NCBI RefSeq assembly: GCF_017313265.1
Contig: NZ_JAFLQZ010000003.1
Coordinates: forward strand, 186,001-250,000
Direction: 5' to 3'
Source of the DNA: Hymenobacter telluris
GTDB taxonomy: Bacteria; Bacteroidota; Bacteroidia; Cytophagales; Hymenobacteraceae
Length of the DNA: 64,000 nt
The notes under the pieces were generated by a model. The model ran no database searches, had not been told where the DNA came from, and saw only the letters and a list, made by a program, of their open reading frames with translations. This document shows, one piece after another, positions 50,938-60,007 of the stretch. Position 1 is the stretch's first letter. Each line of letters opens with the position of its first letter. Position numbers and translations under genes: made by a program.

Positions 50938-51672
50938 ATGACCAAGCTTCTCCTTCCTCTGGAGCCAGCCGACAAGCTGCCCTCTCCTTCCCGCCGTTCC
51001 TTCTTACGCTATACCGGCGCCGGCATGGCCATTACCGGCCTCTTACTGGCCGGCTGCGACGATGACAGTGAAGATGATAACCGCCTCGATGTAGGCTCCG
51101 GCGACACGGGCGTGTTGAACTATGCCTACGCGCTTGAGCAGCTGGAAGCCGCTTTTTATGCGCGGGTGAAAACCGGCCAGTACTATGCTGGGGCTAATGC
51201 TGCTGAAAAGCAAATCCTTGACGATTTGGCTTTGCACGAGTTGGCACACGCCAATTTCTTTAAGGCGGCCTTGGGTGGCAGTGCCATTAAGGCGCTGGAA
51301 CCCGAATTTGGGGCTATCAACTTCGACAGCCGGGACGCGGTACTCCAAGCTGCTCAAACGTTCGAGGATTTGGGCGTAGCCGCTTACAACGGCGCTGGCC
51401 GTTACATCGAGTCGGCAGCCAACCTAGTTATTGCTGGTAAGATTGTATCAGTGGAAGCCCGGCACGCGGCTCTTATCCGTGATTTGCGCGGCTACAACAC
51501 CTTTGTGGGTGGCGACGTGGTGGACCTGTTCACCCCGACTTCCGCCACCTCAGCGCCGGGTGCAGGCTCAGGCACGGGCAAAGAGAAGTCGAAGCGGCCC
51601 GCCGAAGTGCTGGAAGCGGCCAATCAGTACCTGAAAGAAGGCTCCAAGCTCAGCGCCAGAAGCTTCAACTAA
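50938..51672 (+). CDS. Ferritin-like protein with Tat-type signal and lipobox
   Basis: A 244-residue protein with a twin-arginine motif (SRRSFLRYTG near residue 18) and a following lipobox LLLAGC (C39), so probably a lipoprotein exported folded by Tat. The domain has paired iron-type ligands: Glu in YALEQLEAAFYAR near 67, HELAHANFF near 101, and VEARHAAL near 178. This spacing fits a rubrerythrin/ferritin-like four-helix bundle. The acidic patch after the lipobox (DDDSEDD) is notable. A second ferritin-like gene follows after 44 bases. Confidence 0.85.
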   Translation: MTKLLLPLEPADKLPSPSRRSFLRYTGAGMAITGLLLAGCDDDSEDDNRLDVGSGDTGVLNYAYALEQLEAAFYARVKTGQYYAGANAAEKQILDDLALHELAHANFFKAALGGSAIKALEPEFGAINFDSRDAVLQAAQTFEDLGVAAYNGAGRYIESAANLVIAGKIVSVEARHAALIRDLRGYNTFVGGDVVDLFTPTSATSAPGAGSGTGKEKSKRPAEVLEAANQYLKEGSKLSARSFN

Positions 51673-51716
51673 GCCAGCGGCGTTTATTTCCTCATTTTCA
51701 AATCGTCTTTGCCATC

Positions 51717-52703
51717 ATGGATTTATTTAAAATTATCACCGAAATCGAGAAGGTTGACCCTGAGATTTACGACCGTCTTGATTCGCGGCGGCGCGTGTTC
51801 AAGCACTTTGGGCTGGCTGGCAAAGCTGTAACGGCGGCCATGCTGCCCGGCTTGGTGAGCGGCATTTTTCAGCGCGCCTACGGCCAAACGGCTAGCTTGT
51901 CGCCGGATATTGTGGCCGTGCTAAACTTGGCCTTGAGCTTGGAGTATTTGGAATATTACTTCTACGATAGTGGTCTGAAAGCTACTGGCTTGATTCCTAG
52001 CGCCGACCGGCCTGCGTTTGAAACCATCCGTAACGACGAGTCCGGCCACATCAAGGTATTGCGGGAGGCGCTGGGTTCCCAGGCCATTGCCGACCCCACT
52101 CGCGCCGCCTTCGACTACAGCGGTGGCCGTGGCAGCATGGTTGGTCCCTTTGCCGCAGCTTTGGTGAATGATTACGCTTTGTTTCTGGGCTCGTCGCAGG
52201 CCTTCGTAGACACGGGAGTGCGCGCTTACAAAGGGGGCGCTCCTATCCTGATGCCAAACAAAGATTTGCTGGAAGCGGCGCTTAACATCCACTCCGTCGA
52301 GGCCCGGCACTCGTCGCACGTACGTACGGTGCGCCGCGGCCTGGCAGCTGGCCAGAGTGGCCAAGGGGCTACCACCATTGCTGGCGACCCAAGCAACTTG
52401 AGCGGCAAAACTGGTCGGCCTAAGAGTTGGATTTCGGGTACTGATGGTGGCGGACCTTCCCCCGGAACCACTCCTTCTACAGCTCCGGTATACGGTGCCG
52501 GCAACCCCGCTACGGGTGCGCCTACGGCCATCTTCTTCCCCGCTGAAAGCAACACCACACAAGCCGGAGTTGATATTACCACCAACACGGCCGGCATTAC
52601 GCCCGCTGCCGCCTCCGAAGCTTTTGATGAGCCCCTGGATGCAGCTACGGTGAAAAGCATTGCGCGCAATTTTGTGGTAGCTTCTTCGGCATTGTTCACC
52701 TAA
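51717..52703 (+). CDS. Ferritin-like protein, second of pair
   Basis: A 328-residue protein with a Tat-like stretch (DSRRRVFKHFG near residue 22) and a hydrophobic segment ending near AYGQ (residue 57), then a ferritin-fold domain with ligands in LSLEYLEYYFYD near 77, NDESGHIKVLREAL near 107 and HSVEARHSSHV near 195. A Gly/Pro/Ser/Thr-rich C-terminal part (about 210-290) is probably disordered. The two genes likely form a unit. The metal chemistry is unknown; one plausible role is oxidative or iron stress in the envelope. Confidence 0.85.
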   Translation: MDLFKIITEIEKVDPEIYDRLDSRRRVFKHFGLAGKAVTAAMLPGLVSGIFQRAYGQTASLSPDIVAVLNLALSLEYLEYYFYDSGLKATGLIPSADRPAFETIRNDESGHIKVLREALGSQAIADPTRAAFDYSGGRGSMVGPFAAALVNDYALFLGSSQAFVDTGVRAYKGGAPILMPNKDLLEAALNIHSVEARHSSHVRTVRRGLAAGQSGQGATTIAGDPSNLSGKTGRPKSWISGTDGGGPSPGTTPSTAPVYGAGNPATGAPTAIFFPAESNTTQAGVDITTNTAGITPAAASEAFDEPLDAATVKSIARNFVVASSALFT

Positions 52704-52746
52704 GATGCTGGCTCCTGCCCGCTAGTTCTGGCTAGCAGCACTCAAC

Positions 52747-52792
52747 GGCCTCAGCCTTTCGCGCCCTACAGAGCGCAGGGTTGAGGCCTTTT
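52747..52792 (+). terminator. Terminator of the ferritin-like pair
   Basis: A seven-base stem GGCCTCA/TGAGGCC with a long, partly paired interior and a TTTT tail, about 45 bases after the stop. Confidence 0.7.
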
Positions 52793-53195
52793 GCTGCTCA
52801 ATATTTTTAAAATTCTCTGTTAACCATAGTTTCCGTGCTGTATAGGCAGGTATACCAGTTGCTATACCCGCCTGCGGCAACAAAACCCGGTACGCCCCAT
52901 AGCTGGCGCCACATCAGCATACCAACGCAGCCGTGGCCACCAGCACTGATGGCTGCATGGGGCAATTGCAAGGCCGCCTCGGTGCTGGTTTGATGCTAAG
53001 TGGCAGCCACCCGCACCGCCCCCGCACCGGCGACGGTGGAGTTGTTCTGCGCTAGAATAGTACACAGGCTCAATTAGAAACTAAAGCCACCAACGGCGGC
53101 TCAACTACCTTTGCCCTCCCTTGACTACGGAGGGCAACTAGCTTTTTAGGTTTAACGCTGAATAGCTGCCGGAATCTGTGCACCGTAAGCTGGGC

Positions 53196-53219
53196 CTACT
53201 GGCAACTGGCAACCGGCAT
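53196..53219. repeat. One-arm fragment of the AGTTGYC repeat
   Basis: Three units (ACTGGCA, ACTGGCA, ACCGGCA) match the right arms at 15280 and 19692, but no left arm is present. It lies 16 bases before the start of the endonuclease III-like gene. Confidence 0.6.
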
Positions 53220-53235
53220 TCTCGTAGCAACAGGT

Positions 53236-53958
53236 GTGCCTACCACCAAAGCCCCCGATACCACCTTTGAGAGCCGCCAAGAGAAGGCGCTGCTGGTTCA
53301 TGCCCGCTTGTGCGCGGAATACGGGGCGCCATTTCCATTCTTCAGTACCAAAGACCCGCTGAGCGAATTGATTAGCGCCCTGCTTTCCCACCGCACCCGT
53401 AACCAGGATTCGCACCGCGCCTATCAGCAGTTGGTGGCCCGCTTCCCGACCTGGGAGCTGGTGCGCGACGCCCCCACCGAGGACGTGCAGGCCGCCATCA
53501 GCCCCTGCACCTGGCCCGAGCAGAAAGCCCCCCGCATCCAAGCCGTGCTACGCGAAATAAGTGAGCGGTGTGGTGGCCCCTGCGACCTGGCGTTTCTGGC
53601 CGACAAATCGGTGAAAGAAGCGCGGGCCTGGCTGGAATCCATATCCGGGGTGGGGCCTAAAACCAGCGCCGCCGTGCTGCTATTCAGCAAGCTGCGCATT
53701 GCCGCCATGCCCGTTGATAGTCACCATCACCGCGTGGCCCAACGCCTGGGCCTCATCGGGCCGAAAGTGGGCGAAGGTGCCGCGCACGCCCTGCTCGAAG
53801 CGCTGCTACCGCCCGATTGGGACGCCCAGCAGGTGTACGACCACCACGAGGCGTTTATGTATCACGGCCAGAAGTGCTGCTACTTCCACACGCCGGCCTG
53901 CGGCCGGTGCGTGGTGCTGGATCAGTGCCCGTTCGGGCAGGAACGAGTGAAGCAGTAA
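53236..53958 (+). CDS. Endonuclease III-like DNA glycosylase/lyase
   Basis: A 240-residue HhH-GPD protein that should remove oxidised pyrimidines and cut abasic sites. The helix-hairpin-helix holds catalytic K142 in ISGVGPKTSAAVLLF, D161 is in MPVDSHHHRV, and a 4Fe-4S loop is formed by C215, C222, C225 and C231 with the canonical 6-2-5 spacing. The usual Nth region is shifted (SHRTRNQDSHRAYQQL), so it may be a paralogue rather than the housekeeping Nth. It uses a GTG start. An AGTTG-type repeat fragment lies just upstream. Confidence 0.9.
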   Translation: MPTTKAPDTTFESRQEKALLVHARLCAEYGAPFPFFSTKDPLSELISALLSHRTRNQDSHRAYQQLVARFPTWELVRDAPTEDVQAAISPCTWPEQKAPRIQAVLREISERCGGPCDLAFLADKSVKEARAWLESISGVGPKTSAAVLLFSKLRIAAMPVDSHHHRVAQRLGLIGPKVGEGAAHALLEALLPPDWDAQQVYDHHEAFMYHGQKCCYFHTPACGRCVVLDQCPFGQERVKQ

Positions 53959-54098
53959 TGCCTCCTGTGCGCCCCGTGAGCTGGTGCTAGGGCAGTAGCC
54001 AAGAGGGCGTAGGGCCATTGCGGATGAGCGAAAAGTCAGTAGCCACGTATGTATGGCCAAATTCGTTGAACCGGTCACTTCACACCAATCCTTTTGCA

Positions 54099-54299
54099 AT
54101 GAAAACGACTTACGGCGTACCAGCTTTGCTATCCTTTTTCATCCCCGGCCTGGGGCAGCTCATCAAAGGTCAGATTCTGAAGGCATTTCTGATTTGGGCT
54201 GTAGGTGGGGTTGTGGGCTTTTTGCTGGCCTGGACTTTCGTGGTGCCTTTCGTTATCTGGGCCTGGAACGTGTACGATGCCTACAACGACCCTGCTTAA
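54099..54299 (+). CDS. Small membrane protein, TM2-like
   Basis: A 66-residue protein with two hydrophobic helices (LLSFFIPGLGQLIKGQ region and VVGFLLAWTFVVPFVIWAWN) joined by a short turn. The PGLGQ and WNVYDAYN features recall TM2-type domains. ATG at 54099 is chosen over an upstream start, because the extra 27 residues are unlike the family. The function is unknown. It lies convergent to the lipase gene. Confidence 0.7.
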   Translation: MKTTYGVPALLSFFIPGLGQLIKGQILKAFLIWAVGGVVGFLLAWTFVVPFVIWAWNVYDAYNDPA

Positions 54300-54315
54300 T
54301 TAGAGTGACAACGCA

Positions 54316-55944
54316 TCAATCCTGCACCGAAGCATCGGGCCAGGGGCTGGCTCGTAGCTGCACGTAGCCATCGAGGGAGCCGGTACCCCGCAAATTGAAT
54401 TGGTACAGCGCCTGGGTATCGTTCGTATCATCGTCAGTAACAGGTACCGACGTCCAGACGGTGCCGGCATCAGACAGCCAGCGGTATTCCACCACCGTGA
54501 GCTTGCCGGGCGTTTGGGCATCAGTCAGGCGCAGCTCCACCGATTCGCCGTAAATCGGGCGCTCCGGGTAGCTCCTATCGAAGAGAAACCCATCTTTCAC
54601 CCGGAACTCCACCACCCGAAACGCCAGCAGAAAGTGCAGGCTCGGGTCGCCGGCGCGGGCCAGGCTGGAGTTCAGAAACGCAGTATGGAGCTTGAGCTGG
54701 GTACCGGCATTCAGGGCGTTGCGGTTGAGGCGGATGGCGTTTTCGCAGGGATTCTGGGCCCGGTGATGCAGGAAAGCCCCCGTGCCCCGCACCGAAAGCT
54801 TGAACTCGAAATCGTAGAACACCTCCACATTCTTGTCGGGGGCGGGCGTGTGCACTTGCAGGCCCCCCAGGCAGATATCCACTTTCACATCGCCAAACAA
54901 GAACCGCTGAATGTTCTCGAAGCTTTCGTAGCTGTTCACAATCCCCCGGTTGCCGGAATGGGCGCGGTGTACGTTGGCCGTGAAAGCCCGGTTGGCGTCC
55001 TCGTAGTCGCCGTAGGTGGGGCGCGGGCCAGCCACCACGTAAGCCCGGTCTTGGCGCACGAGGCCATCGGAGTAAGCCCCCGTAACATTGCGTACGGAAC
55101 CGTACGAGGCATAATCGGAGCCGATGATGCTTAAGCACCGCTTGATAGGAAAGTTGCTTTCGCCGAGGCTGTGCACGTCGTACACGTAGTCTTTTTTGTT
55201 TTTCTTGCTGGCAGCATTGGACTTTTCCAGGTTCAGGTATTGGCGCATCCGGGGCTCCTGAAAAATATTGGCATCGAAGGGGTTTAGCGCCTGCACAATG
55301 GCCTGTTCCAGAAAATCGGGCACCCGGCCCAAGTCGATGCCACGGTGGGGCGTACCCATGGTTACCAAGCGGTGTACCACATCTTTGGCGGCTCGTTTTC
55401 GCTCGTTGGGCAGAATGTTCTGGAGCATGCACCGGCTCACCAGCCCGCCCATGGAGTGCGCAATCAAGATAACTTTGTAGCCGGTGAGCGGGTCGGTGGG
55501 GTTGCCGGTAGAAGCTCGCAGCTGCGCAGGAATAACGGTCAGGATCAAATCGGCCAGCTCGCGGGCGTGGTCTTCAATGGTGCGCGTCTGGCCACTGATA
55601 AAGTCCTGGTCGTAGAAGCGCGACACCCAGATACTGCGCTCCGGGTGGTCGGCCGCTTTCAGCCCTTCGTTCACGGAATCGAGGTAGCGGTACTGGTCGA
55701 GCTTCATGAACCGAATCAGCTGCCCCTCGAAAATGTCGGCTACTTGCCGGTTGTTGCCGGGCGCGTTAAGCGGGTCGCCGGGCACGGCCGGCGCCTGCCG
55801 CTTCTCCACCGACGTAGCCGAGAAGCCGTAGTAGCCGTCGTGAAACACTTCCTCCCGCTCGCCGGGCGTCATGGCATAGCCCCGCACGTATACAATGGGG
55901 TAGTAAGGCGGCGCAAACTGGATGAGTTTGGTTTTATCGGGCAT
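54316..55944 (-). CDS. Alpha/beta hydrolase, lipase-like
   Basis: A 542-residue protein without signal peptide. The nucleophile elbow AHSMGGLVSR lies near residue 165, with VILIAHSMGG just like PGAP1/lipase-type hydrolases, and VTMGTPHRGIDLGRV after it. A second half (from about 330) is beta-rich and ends DGYVQLRASPWPDASVQD. Substrate and location are unknown. It reads toward the TM2-like gene. Confidence 0.82.
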   Translation of the reverse strand: MPDKTKLIQFAPPYYPIVYVRGYAMTPGEREEVFHDGYYGFSATSVEKRQAPAVPGDPLNAPGNNRQVADIFEGQLIRFMKLDQYRYLDSVNEGLKAADHPERSIWVSRFYDQDFISGQTRTIEDHARELADLILTVIPAQLRASTGNPTDPLTGYKVILIAHSMGGLVSRCMLQNILPNERKRAAKDVVHRLVTMGTPHRGIDLGRVPDFLEQAIVQALNPFDANIFQEPRMRQYLNLEKSNAASKKNKKDYVYDVHSLGESNFPIKRCLSIIGSDYASYGSVRNVTGAYSDGLVRQDRAYVVAGPRPTYGDYEDANRAFTANVHRAHSGNRGIVNSYESFENIQRFLFGDVKVDICLGGLQVHTPAPDKNVEVFYDFEFKLSVRGTGAFLHHRAQNPCENAIRLNRNALNAGTQLKLHTAFLNSSLARAGDPSLHFLLAFRVVEFRVKDGFLFDRSYPERPIYGESVELRLTDAQTPGKLTVVEYRWLSDAGTVWTSVPVTDDDTNDTQALYQFNLRGTGSLDGYVQLRASPWPDASVQD

Positions 55945-56119
55945 CGGGCGGGAGTTTTAGAAGTGGAACAAAAGCTGGCGAGCCTTGGGCGGCCCGCCTA
56001 GTGGCCAGAGTTGCCAGTGGCTTTCACAGGTCATAAAGCCGTTCTAGATTAAGCGGGGTATCCAGCACATAGCGCAATCTTTGTCGCGTCGTTAGTTCAA
56101 TCAGTCAGCTGTTTTCATT

Positions 56120-56395
56120 GTGCCCGTTTTTCTGCACCTCAAGGCCAAGCCCAACGCCCGCGCCAATCAGCTGCTGCTTGCACCTGATGGCACCCTAACG
56201 GTACGCCTGAAAGCCCCCGCTCAGGATGGCAAGGCCAATGCCTGTCTGGTGGCTTATCTGGCGCAGGTATTTGGCGTGAGTAAATCGGCGGTGGTCTTGC
56301 TTAGTGGCCATACAACTCCGTTCAAGAAGGTGGAAATCAACGGTGTGGAGGAAAATACCTTTCAGGCTGTGCTGCAACAAGTAGCTGCCCGATAA
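56120..56395 (+). CDS. DUF167 (YggU family) protein
   Basis: A 91-residue cytoplasmic protein of the YggU/DUF167 family, function unknown. It shows LHLKAKPNARAN, then LTVRLKAPAQDGKANACLVAYLA and KSAVVLLSGHTTPFKKVEI, all family-typical. It has a GTG start. It stands alone. Confidence 0.85.
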   Translation: MPVFLHLKAKPNARANQLLLAPDGTLTVRLKAPAQDGKANACLVAYLAQVFGVSKSAVVLLSGHTTPFKKVEINGVEENTFQAVLQQVAAR

Positions 56396-56637
56396 GCATT
56401 TCAGCTTAATTTCCTGGCTTCTGTTTCCTGCGTACAGGCATGTGTAGGTGAAAGGAACAGCGTCCAAGGAGTTATTAAATATAGTATAATATATATTTTA
56501 CAAATACCTCACTCAATAAATTTTCTTAGCCTGACCATCAGCTTGTTGCGGCCTTACTGAACAGTAAGCAGCTAGCTATTTTGCCGAGGCGCTGCGTATA
56601 AGCGGGCACACTATTTCTGGTGCTTATTCTTCTATCC
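56396..56637. other. AT-rich intergenic region before the ZIP gene
   Basis: About 240 bases with a strongly AT-rich stretch near 56470-56525 that includes many TATA-type words. It probably holds the promoter of the ZIP gene. No consensus -7 box was found. Confidence 0.35.
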
Positions 56638-57432
56638 ATGGCGTTTCCTACTTGGGCAGTAGCTGGTTTCTGGGGGCTTGTATCGGGGTCGGCGCTGCTG
56701 CTGGGCGCGGCGCTGGGGTATTTTGCCAAGGTGCCGCAGCGGCTTATTGCGGCGGTTATGGCGTTTGGCAGCGGGGTCCTGATTTCCACGCTTTCATTGG
56801 AGCTGATGGAGGAAGCCTACCGCAAAGGTGGACTGCCGGCCACGGCCCTGGGCTTTGTGGGAGGGGCAGCGGCTTACACGCTGGCCAACTGGCTGCTGGC
56901 TCGCTACGGGGCCAAGCACCGCAAACGCTCCGGTGAGCACCAAAGCCAGGAGCGCACCGCCGTGCAGCAAGGCGAAACCAGCGGCAACGATGCGGGCGAC
57001 GACAATGGCTTGGCGCTAGCCATTGGAGCGCTGCTCGACGGCATTCCGGAAAGTATTGTGATTGGGCTGAGCATGCTGGCCGGCGGAGCCGTGAGCATGG
57101 TGGCCGTGGTGGCCATCTTCCTGTCCAACCTGCCCGAAGGCCTTTCAAGCGCGGCGGGCATGAAGAAAGCCGGCCGCTCGGCTCGTTATGTATTTCTGCT
57201 CTGGGCCGGCATTGCCCTGATTTCGGGTGTGTCGTCGCTGTTGGGCTACACCCTGTTCAGCGGTTTTTCCGACGAGGTAGTTGCCGCCACCATGGCCGTA
57301 TCGGCCGGCGCCGTGCTAGCCATGATTGCCGACACCATGATTCCGGAGGCGTTTGAAGTAGCCCACAATTTTACCGGCCTGATTACGGTTATCGGCTTTC
57401 TGGTTTCCTTCTTCCTCAGCAAGATGGATTAG
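56638..57432 (+). CDS. ZIP family metal transporter
   Basis: A 264-residue inner-membrane transporter for zinc or related divalent metals. About eight helices are predicted, with a Gln/Glu/Asp-rich cytoplasmic loop near residue 95-125. The metal-path helices read ALLDGIPESIVIGLS and FLSNLPEGLSSA; the first has Asp where many ZIPs have His. ATG at 56638 is used; a GTG six codons earlier is possible. The gene ends beside the palindromic repeat at 57434-57548, convergent to amt. Confidence 0.9.
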   Translation: MAFPTWAVAGFWGLVSGSALLLGAALGYFAKVPQRLIAAVMAFGSGVLISTLSLELMEEAYRKGGLPATALGFVGGAAAYTLANWLLARYGAKHRKRSGEHQSQERTAVQQGETSGNDAGDDNGLALAIGALLDGIPESIVIGLSMLAGGAVSMVAVVAIFLSNLPEGLSSAAGMKKAGRSARYVFLLWAGIALISGVSSLLGYTLFSGFSDEVVAATMAVSAGAVLAMIADTMIPEAFEVAHNFTGLITVIGFLVSFFLSKMD

Positions 57433-57433
57433 C

Positions 57434-57548
57434 GGCGAGGTGGTGAAATGGTGAGGTGGTGAGGTGGTGAGTTGGCTGTCTGAGCCGCGCAACTGGTGCC
57501 AGCCGAACATCAAACTCACCACCTCACCATTTTACCACCTCACCACCT
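57434..57548. repeat. Palindromic octamer repeat (GGTGA family, copy C)
   Basis: Arms 57434-57473 and 57512-57548 are inverted runs of GGTGAGGT/GGTGAAAT units. Read on the minus strand the loop starts GATGTTCGGCTGG, matching the loop start of copies A and B. It begins one base after the ZIP stop. Confidence 0.85.
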
Positions 57549-57564
57549 CTACCGCCCGGGCATG

Positions 57565-57599
57565 AAAAAGCCGTCAGATCCCCCATCTGACGGCTTTTT
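57565..57599. terminator. Bidirectional terminator between the ZIP gene and amt
   Basis: A 15-base perfect stem (AAAAAGCCGTCAGAT and its complement) with a five-base loop, A-run on the left and T-run on the right. Confidence 0.9.
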
Positions 57600-57675
57600 C
57601 TCCCCTGTCTCCCCCTCACTCAACCGCTCCGGTGCCGTACCCACTCCTCAGGCACTGCTGGCACACAAGAGGTAC

Positions 57676-59055
57676 TTAGGCGCTTTCCTTTACCAGGTCT
57701 TTGCGGTAAGTGCGCTCGAAATCTTCATCAATGTGGTAGGTGGATTCTTCGTGCTGGCTTAGGTCGAGGCCCAGCTTTTCCTCCTGGGGTTTCACGCGCA
57801 GGCCAAACACTCGGTCGGTGAGCTTGAGCAGTAGCCAGGAACCCACAAACGAATACGCTACCACAATCAGCAGCCCCAGCACATGGTAGCCAAATACGGT
57901 GGCAGAGCCGTGTACCAAGCCTACTTTATCGGCGAAAACACCCGTGAGCAGCATGCCCACAATGCCCCCCAGCCCGTGGCAGGGAAATACATCCAGCGTG
58001 TCATCAATAGTAGTGCGGCTGTTCTGCCAGTGCACGGCAGCGTAGCTAATCAGACTGCCCACTACGCCAATCAGCAGGCTTTGGCCATACGTAACGTAGC
58101 CGGCCGCCGGCGTAATAGCCACCAGCCCTACCACCGCCCCAATGCATACCCCCATGGCCGTAGGCTTGCCACCCCGCACCAAGTCGGCCAGCATCCAGGC
58201 GACCAGCGCCGCGCCAGAGGCCAAGTTGGTATTCACGAAAGCTGACACGGCCAACTCGTTGGCCCCCAGCGCCGAACCAGCATTGAAGCCGAACCACCCG
58301 AACCACAGCAGCCCCGTACCAAGCAACACGTAGGGCACGTTTGGCGTCGAGAAAACGGTGTTGGTGAGGTGCGTAGCGCGGCGGCCCAGCACCGTGGCCC
58401 CCGCTAAGGCAGCCACTCCCGCCGAAATGTGCACCACCGTGCCGCCCGCAAAGTCGAGCACGCCCCACTTGTGCAGGAAACCCTCGGGGTGCCAGGTCCA
58501 GTGGGCCAGCGGGCAGTAAATCAGTAGGCAAAACAGCACCATGAATGCCAGATAGCCTTTGAAACGGACCCGCTCAGCAAACGACCCCGTAATCAGGGCC
58601 GGCGTGATGATGGCAAACTTCAGCTGAAACGCGAAGTAGAGGACAAACGGAATGGTAGCGGCAAAGGCCGGATTAGGCGCCGTGCCTACGTTGCGCAGCA
58701 TAATAAATGTGAGCGGGTTGCCAATAAGGCCGTGCCAGGAGTCGCCGTAGGCCAGCGAGAACCCCACAAAGTAGAACAGCACCGTAATAACGCCCATGGC
58801 CACGAAGCTTTGCAGCATGGTACTGATAACGTTTTTGGGCCGCACCATCCCGCCGTAGAAAAACGACAAGCCGGGCGTCATCAGCAGTACCAAAGCCGTA
58901 GCAGTCAGCATCCAGGCCACATCGGCGCCGTTGATGGAGCCGGCAGCTGCTACCGGGTGCGGTACATCAACAAAGGCCGCTACCGCCGTCAAGACGACGA
59001 GGGTGACTAAGGAAAACATACTTAAGCTGGTTAACCTTTTGGAAGCAGAATCCAT
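57676..59055 (-). CDS. amt: Ammonium transporter
   Basis: A 459-residue channel of the Amt/Mep/Rh family with eleven to twelve helices. The pore twin His are in GGTVVHISAG near residue 210 and in FPCHGLGGIVGM near residue 360. TPGLSFFYGGMVRPKNV near residue 60 is the family opening. The first 30 residues form an N-terminal extension with a hydrophobic segment. No glnK lies next to it. It shares the terminator at 57565-57599 with the ZIP gene. Confidence 0.95.
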   Translation of the reverse strand: MDSASKRLTSLSMFSLVTLVVLTAVAAFVDVPHPVAAAGSINGADVAWMLTATALVLLMTPGLSFFYGGMVRPKNVISTMLQSFVAMGVITVLFYFVGFSLAYGDSWHGLIGNPLTFIMLRNVGTAPNPAFAATIPFVLYFAFQLKFAIITPALITGSFAERVRFKGYLAFMVLFCLLIYCPLAHWTWHPEGFLHKWGVLDFAGGTVVHISAGVAALAGATVLGRRATHLTNTVFSTPNVPYVLLGTGLLWFGWFGFNAGSALGANELAVSAFVNTNLASGAALVAWMLADLVRGGKPTAMGVCIGAVVGLVAITPAAGYVTYGQSLLIGVVGSLISYAAVHWQNSRTTIDDTLDVFPCHGLGGIVGMLLTGVFADKVGLVHGSATVFGYHVLGLLIVVAYSFVGSWLLLKLTDRVFGLRVKPQEEKLGLDLSQHEESTYHIDEDFERTYRKDLVKESA

Positions 59056-59554
59056 AGCATATTTCTCGTTTACACCTTCTTTTCGAAAGGCAAAATAGAC
59101 AGAATCAATGTAAATTCTGCACTACCCCCTTACTTTTTCATGCCACTGCCTCGCAAACATCTTATTTTACTCTTCTACTACCTTCAAATACTAACAGGCG
59201 TTAGTTGGAGTTATGGGGTATGGTTACTGTTCCAGCTATGGACTCGAAGGACGATTGGTTGCCACTGCTCAGGTGGTGGCAAGCGGTGCAGCAACTGCCG
59301 TACTGCTTCAACTCCCTACCTGATTCAACTCCTATTCACACAGCCCAAAACCCCTGAAATTTTATTGGCGTAATTTTGCGGCTTGCCCACGCTATGCTAT
59401 TGCGGTTTCACAAACGGTGTGGCGGCTGGCTCCTGCCGGTCCGGCGGCGACTGGCCCGACACCTGAGAAAAGCTGCCGGACCGGCACACATACCGTTTGC
59501 GAAACTGCTCTATACCAAACTCTTATTTATTGATTGCCACCTAACGGAAGATTA
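59056..59554. other. Intergenic region between amt and the VanZ gene
   Basis: About 500 bases, AT-rich at first, then occupied by a nested palindromic repeat (59402-59508). TAATTTTG at 59371-59378 fits a -7 box. A short Cys-containing frame (59140-59373) was judged too weak to call. Confidence 0.45.
59402..59508. repeat. Nested palindromic repeat before the VanZ gene
   Basis: The left arm (about 59402-59449) holds GTTTCACAAACGG and GCCGGTCCGGC; the right arm (about 59471-59508) holds their inverse with a few changes and lacks about 14 bases in the middle. Both inner words are themselves palindromic. It has the same class of build as the repeats at 6502 and 13277. Confidence 0.65.
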
Positions 59555-60007
59555 ATGAAAGCACTAAAATGGTTTCTCTCAGCACTTTACTTTTCACTGC
59601 TCACCTACATTGTTTTCTTTGCCAGGAGAAGGGAGCAACTTGTTTGGCACGATGATTTTTTGAATCTGGTGCCTTTTGTTCACACCATCCAAGGCTACCA
59701 TCAGTTGCACTATATGCCCCCAAGGGGTCAGTGGGACTTTTTCACCAACCTATTCGGCAATGTGGTGCTGTTTATGCCGCTGCCGTTTATCCTTATTGTT
59801 CTGTTCAGAATCACCAACAAATACACGATTATCCTGCTCGGGGCGGGCCTGAGCATTGCCATTGAGCTAACGCAGTACATTTTTCAAATTGGCATCCCCG
59901 ACATTGATGATGTGCTGCTTAATACCGGCGGGGTAGTGGCGGGCCTTGTTTGCTGGCTGGTTATATTCAGAGTGAAATTTTTACGCCGGGTGATGTTTGC
60001 TTATTAG
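59555..60007 (+). CDS. VanZ family protein
   Basis: A 150-residue membrane protein with four predicted helices. The VanZ-type pattern is seen: NLVPFVHTIQGY, then NLFGNVVLFMPLPF near residue 67, and ELTQYIFQIGIPDIDDVLLNTGG near residue 105 (read in parts). VanZ relatives affect teicoplanin resistance in enterococci, but most, as here, have no known role. ATG at 59555 (MKALKWFLSALYF) is chosen. A terminator follows at 60040. Confidence 0.88.
   Translation: MKALKWFLSALYFSLLTYIVFFARRREQLVWHDDFLNLVPFVHTIQGYHQLHYMPPRGQWDFFTNLFGNVVLFMPLPFILIVLFRITNKYTIILLGAGLSIAIELTQYIFQIGIPDIDDVLLNTGGVVAGLVCWLVIFRVKFLRRVMFAY

Larger units (their letters stand above)
52704..53235. other. Intergenic region after the ferritin-like pair
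   Basis: About 530 bases with no convincing gene. It holds the ferritin terminator (52747-52792), a -7-like element TACCTTTG at 53106-53113 overlapping a 9-base-stem hairpin (53111-53137), and a one-arm fragment of the ACTGGCA heptamer repeat at 53196-53219, ending 16 bases before the next start. Small reverse frames here look like chance. Confidence 0.5.

Noticed and set aside
52862..53065. A 67-codon minus-strand frame in the gap after the ferritin-like genes
   Set aside because: Random-looking composition and no initiation signals.
53106..53113. Promoter of the endonuclease III-like gene
   Set aside because: TACCTTTG matches a -7 box but overlaps a hairpin and lies over 120 bases before the start with no -33 box; not certain enough for a separate call.
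57496..57762. An 88-codon plus-strand frame between the ZIP gene and amt
   Set aside because: It starts in a repeat arm, crosses a strong terminator and overlaps the amt end.
59140..59373. A 77-codon frame with a hydrophobic start and several Cys
   Set aside because: No recognisable family, no promoter or clear initiation site, and it lies in AT-rich spacer; too weak to call, though a small membrane protein cannot be excluded.
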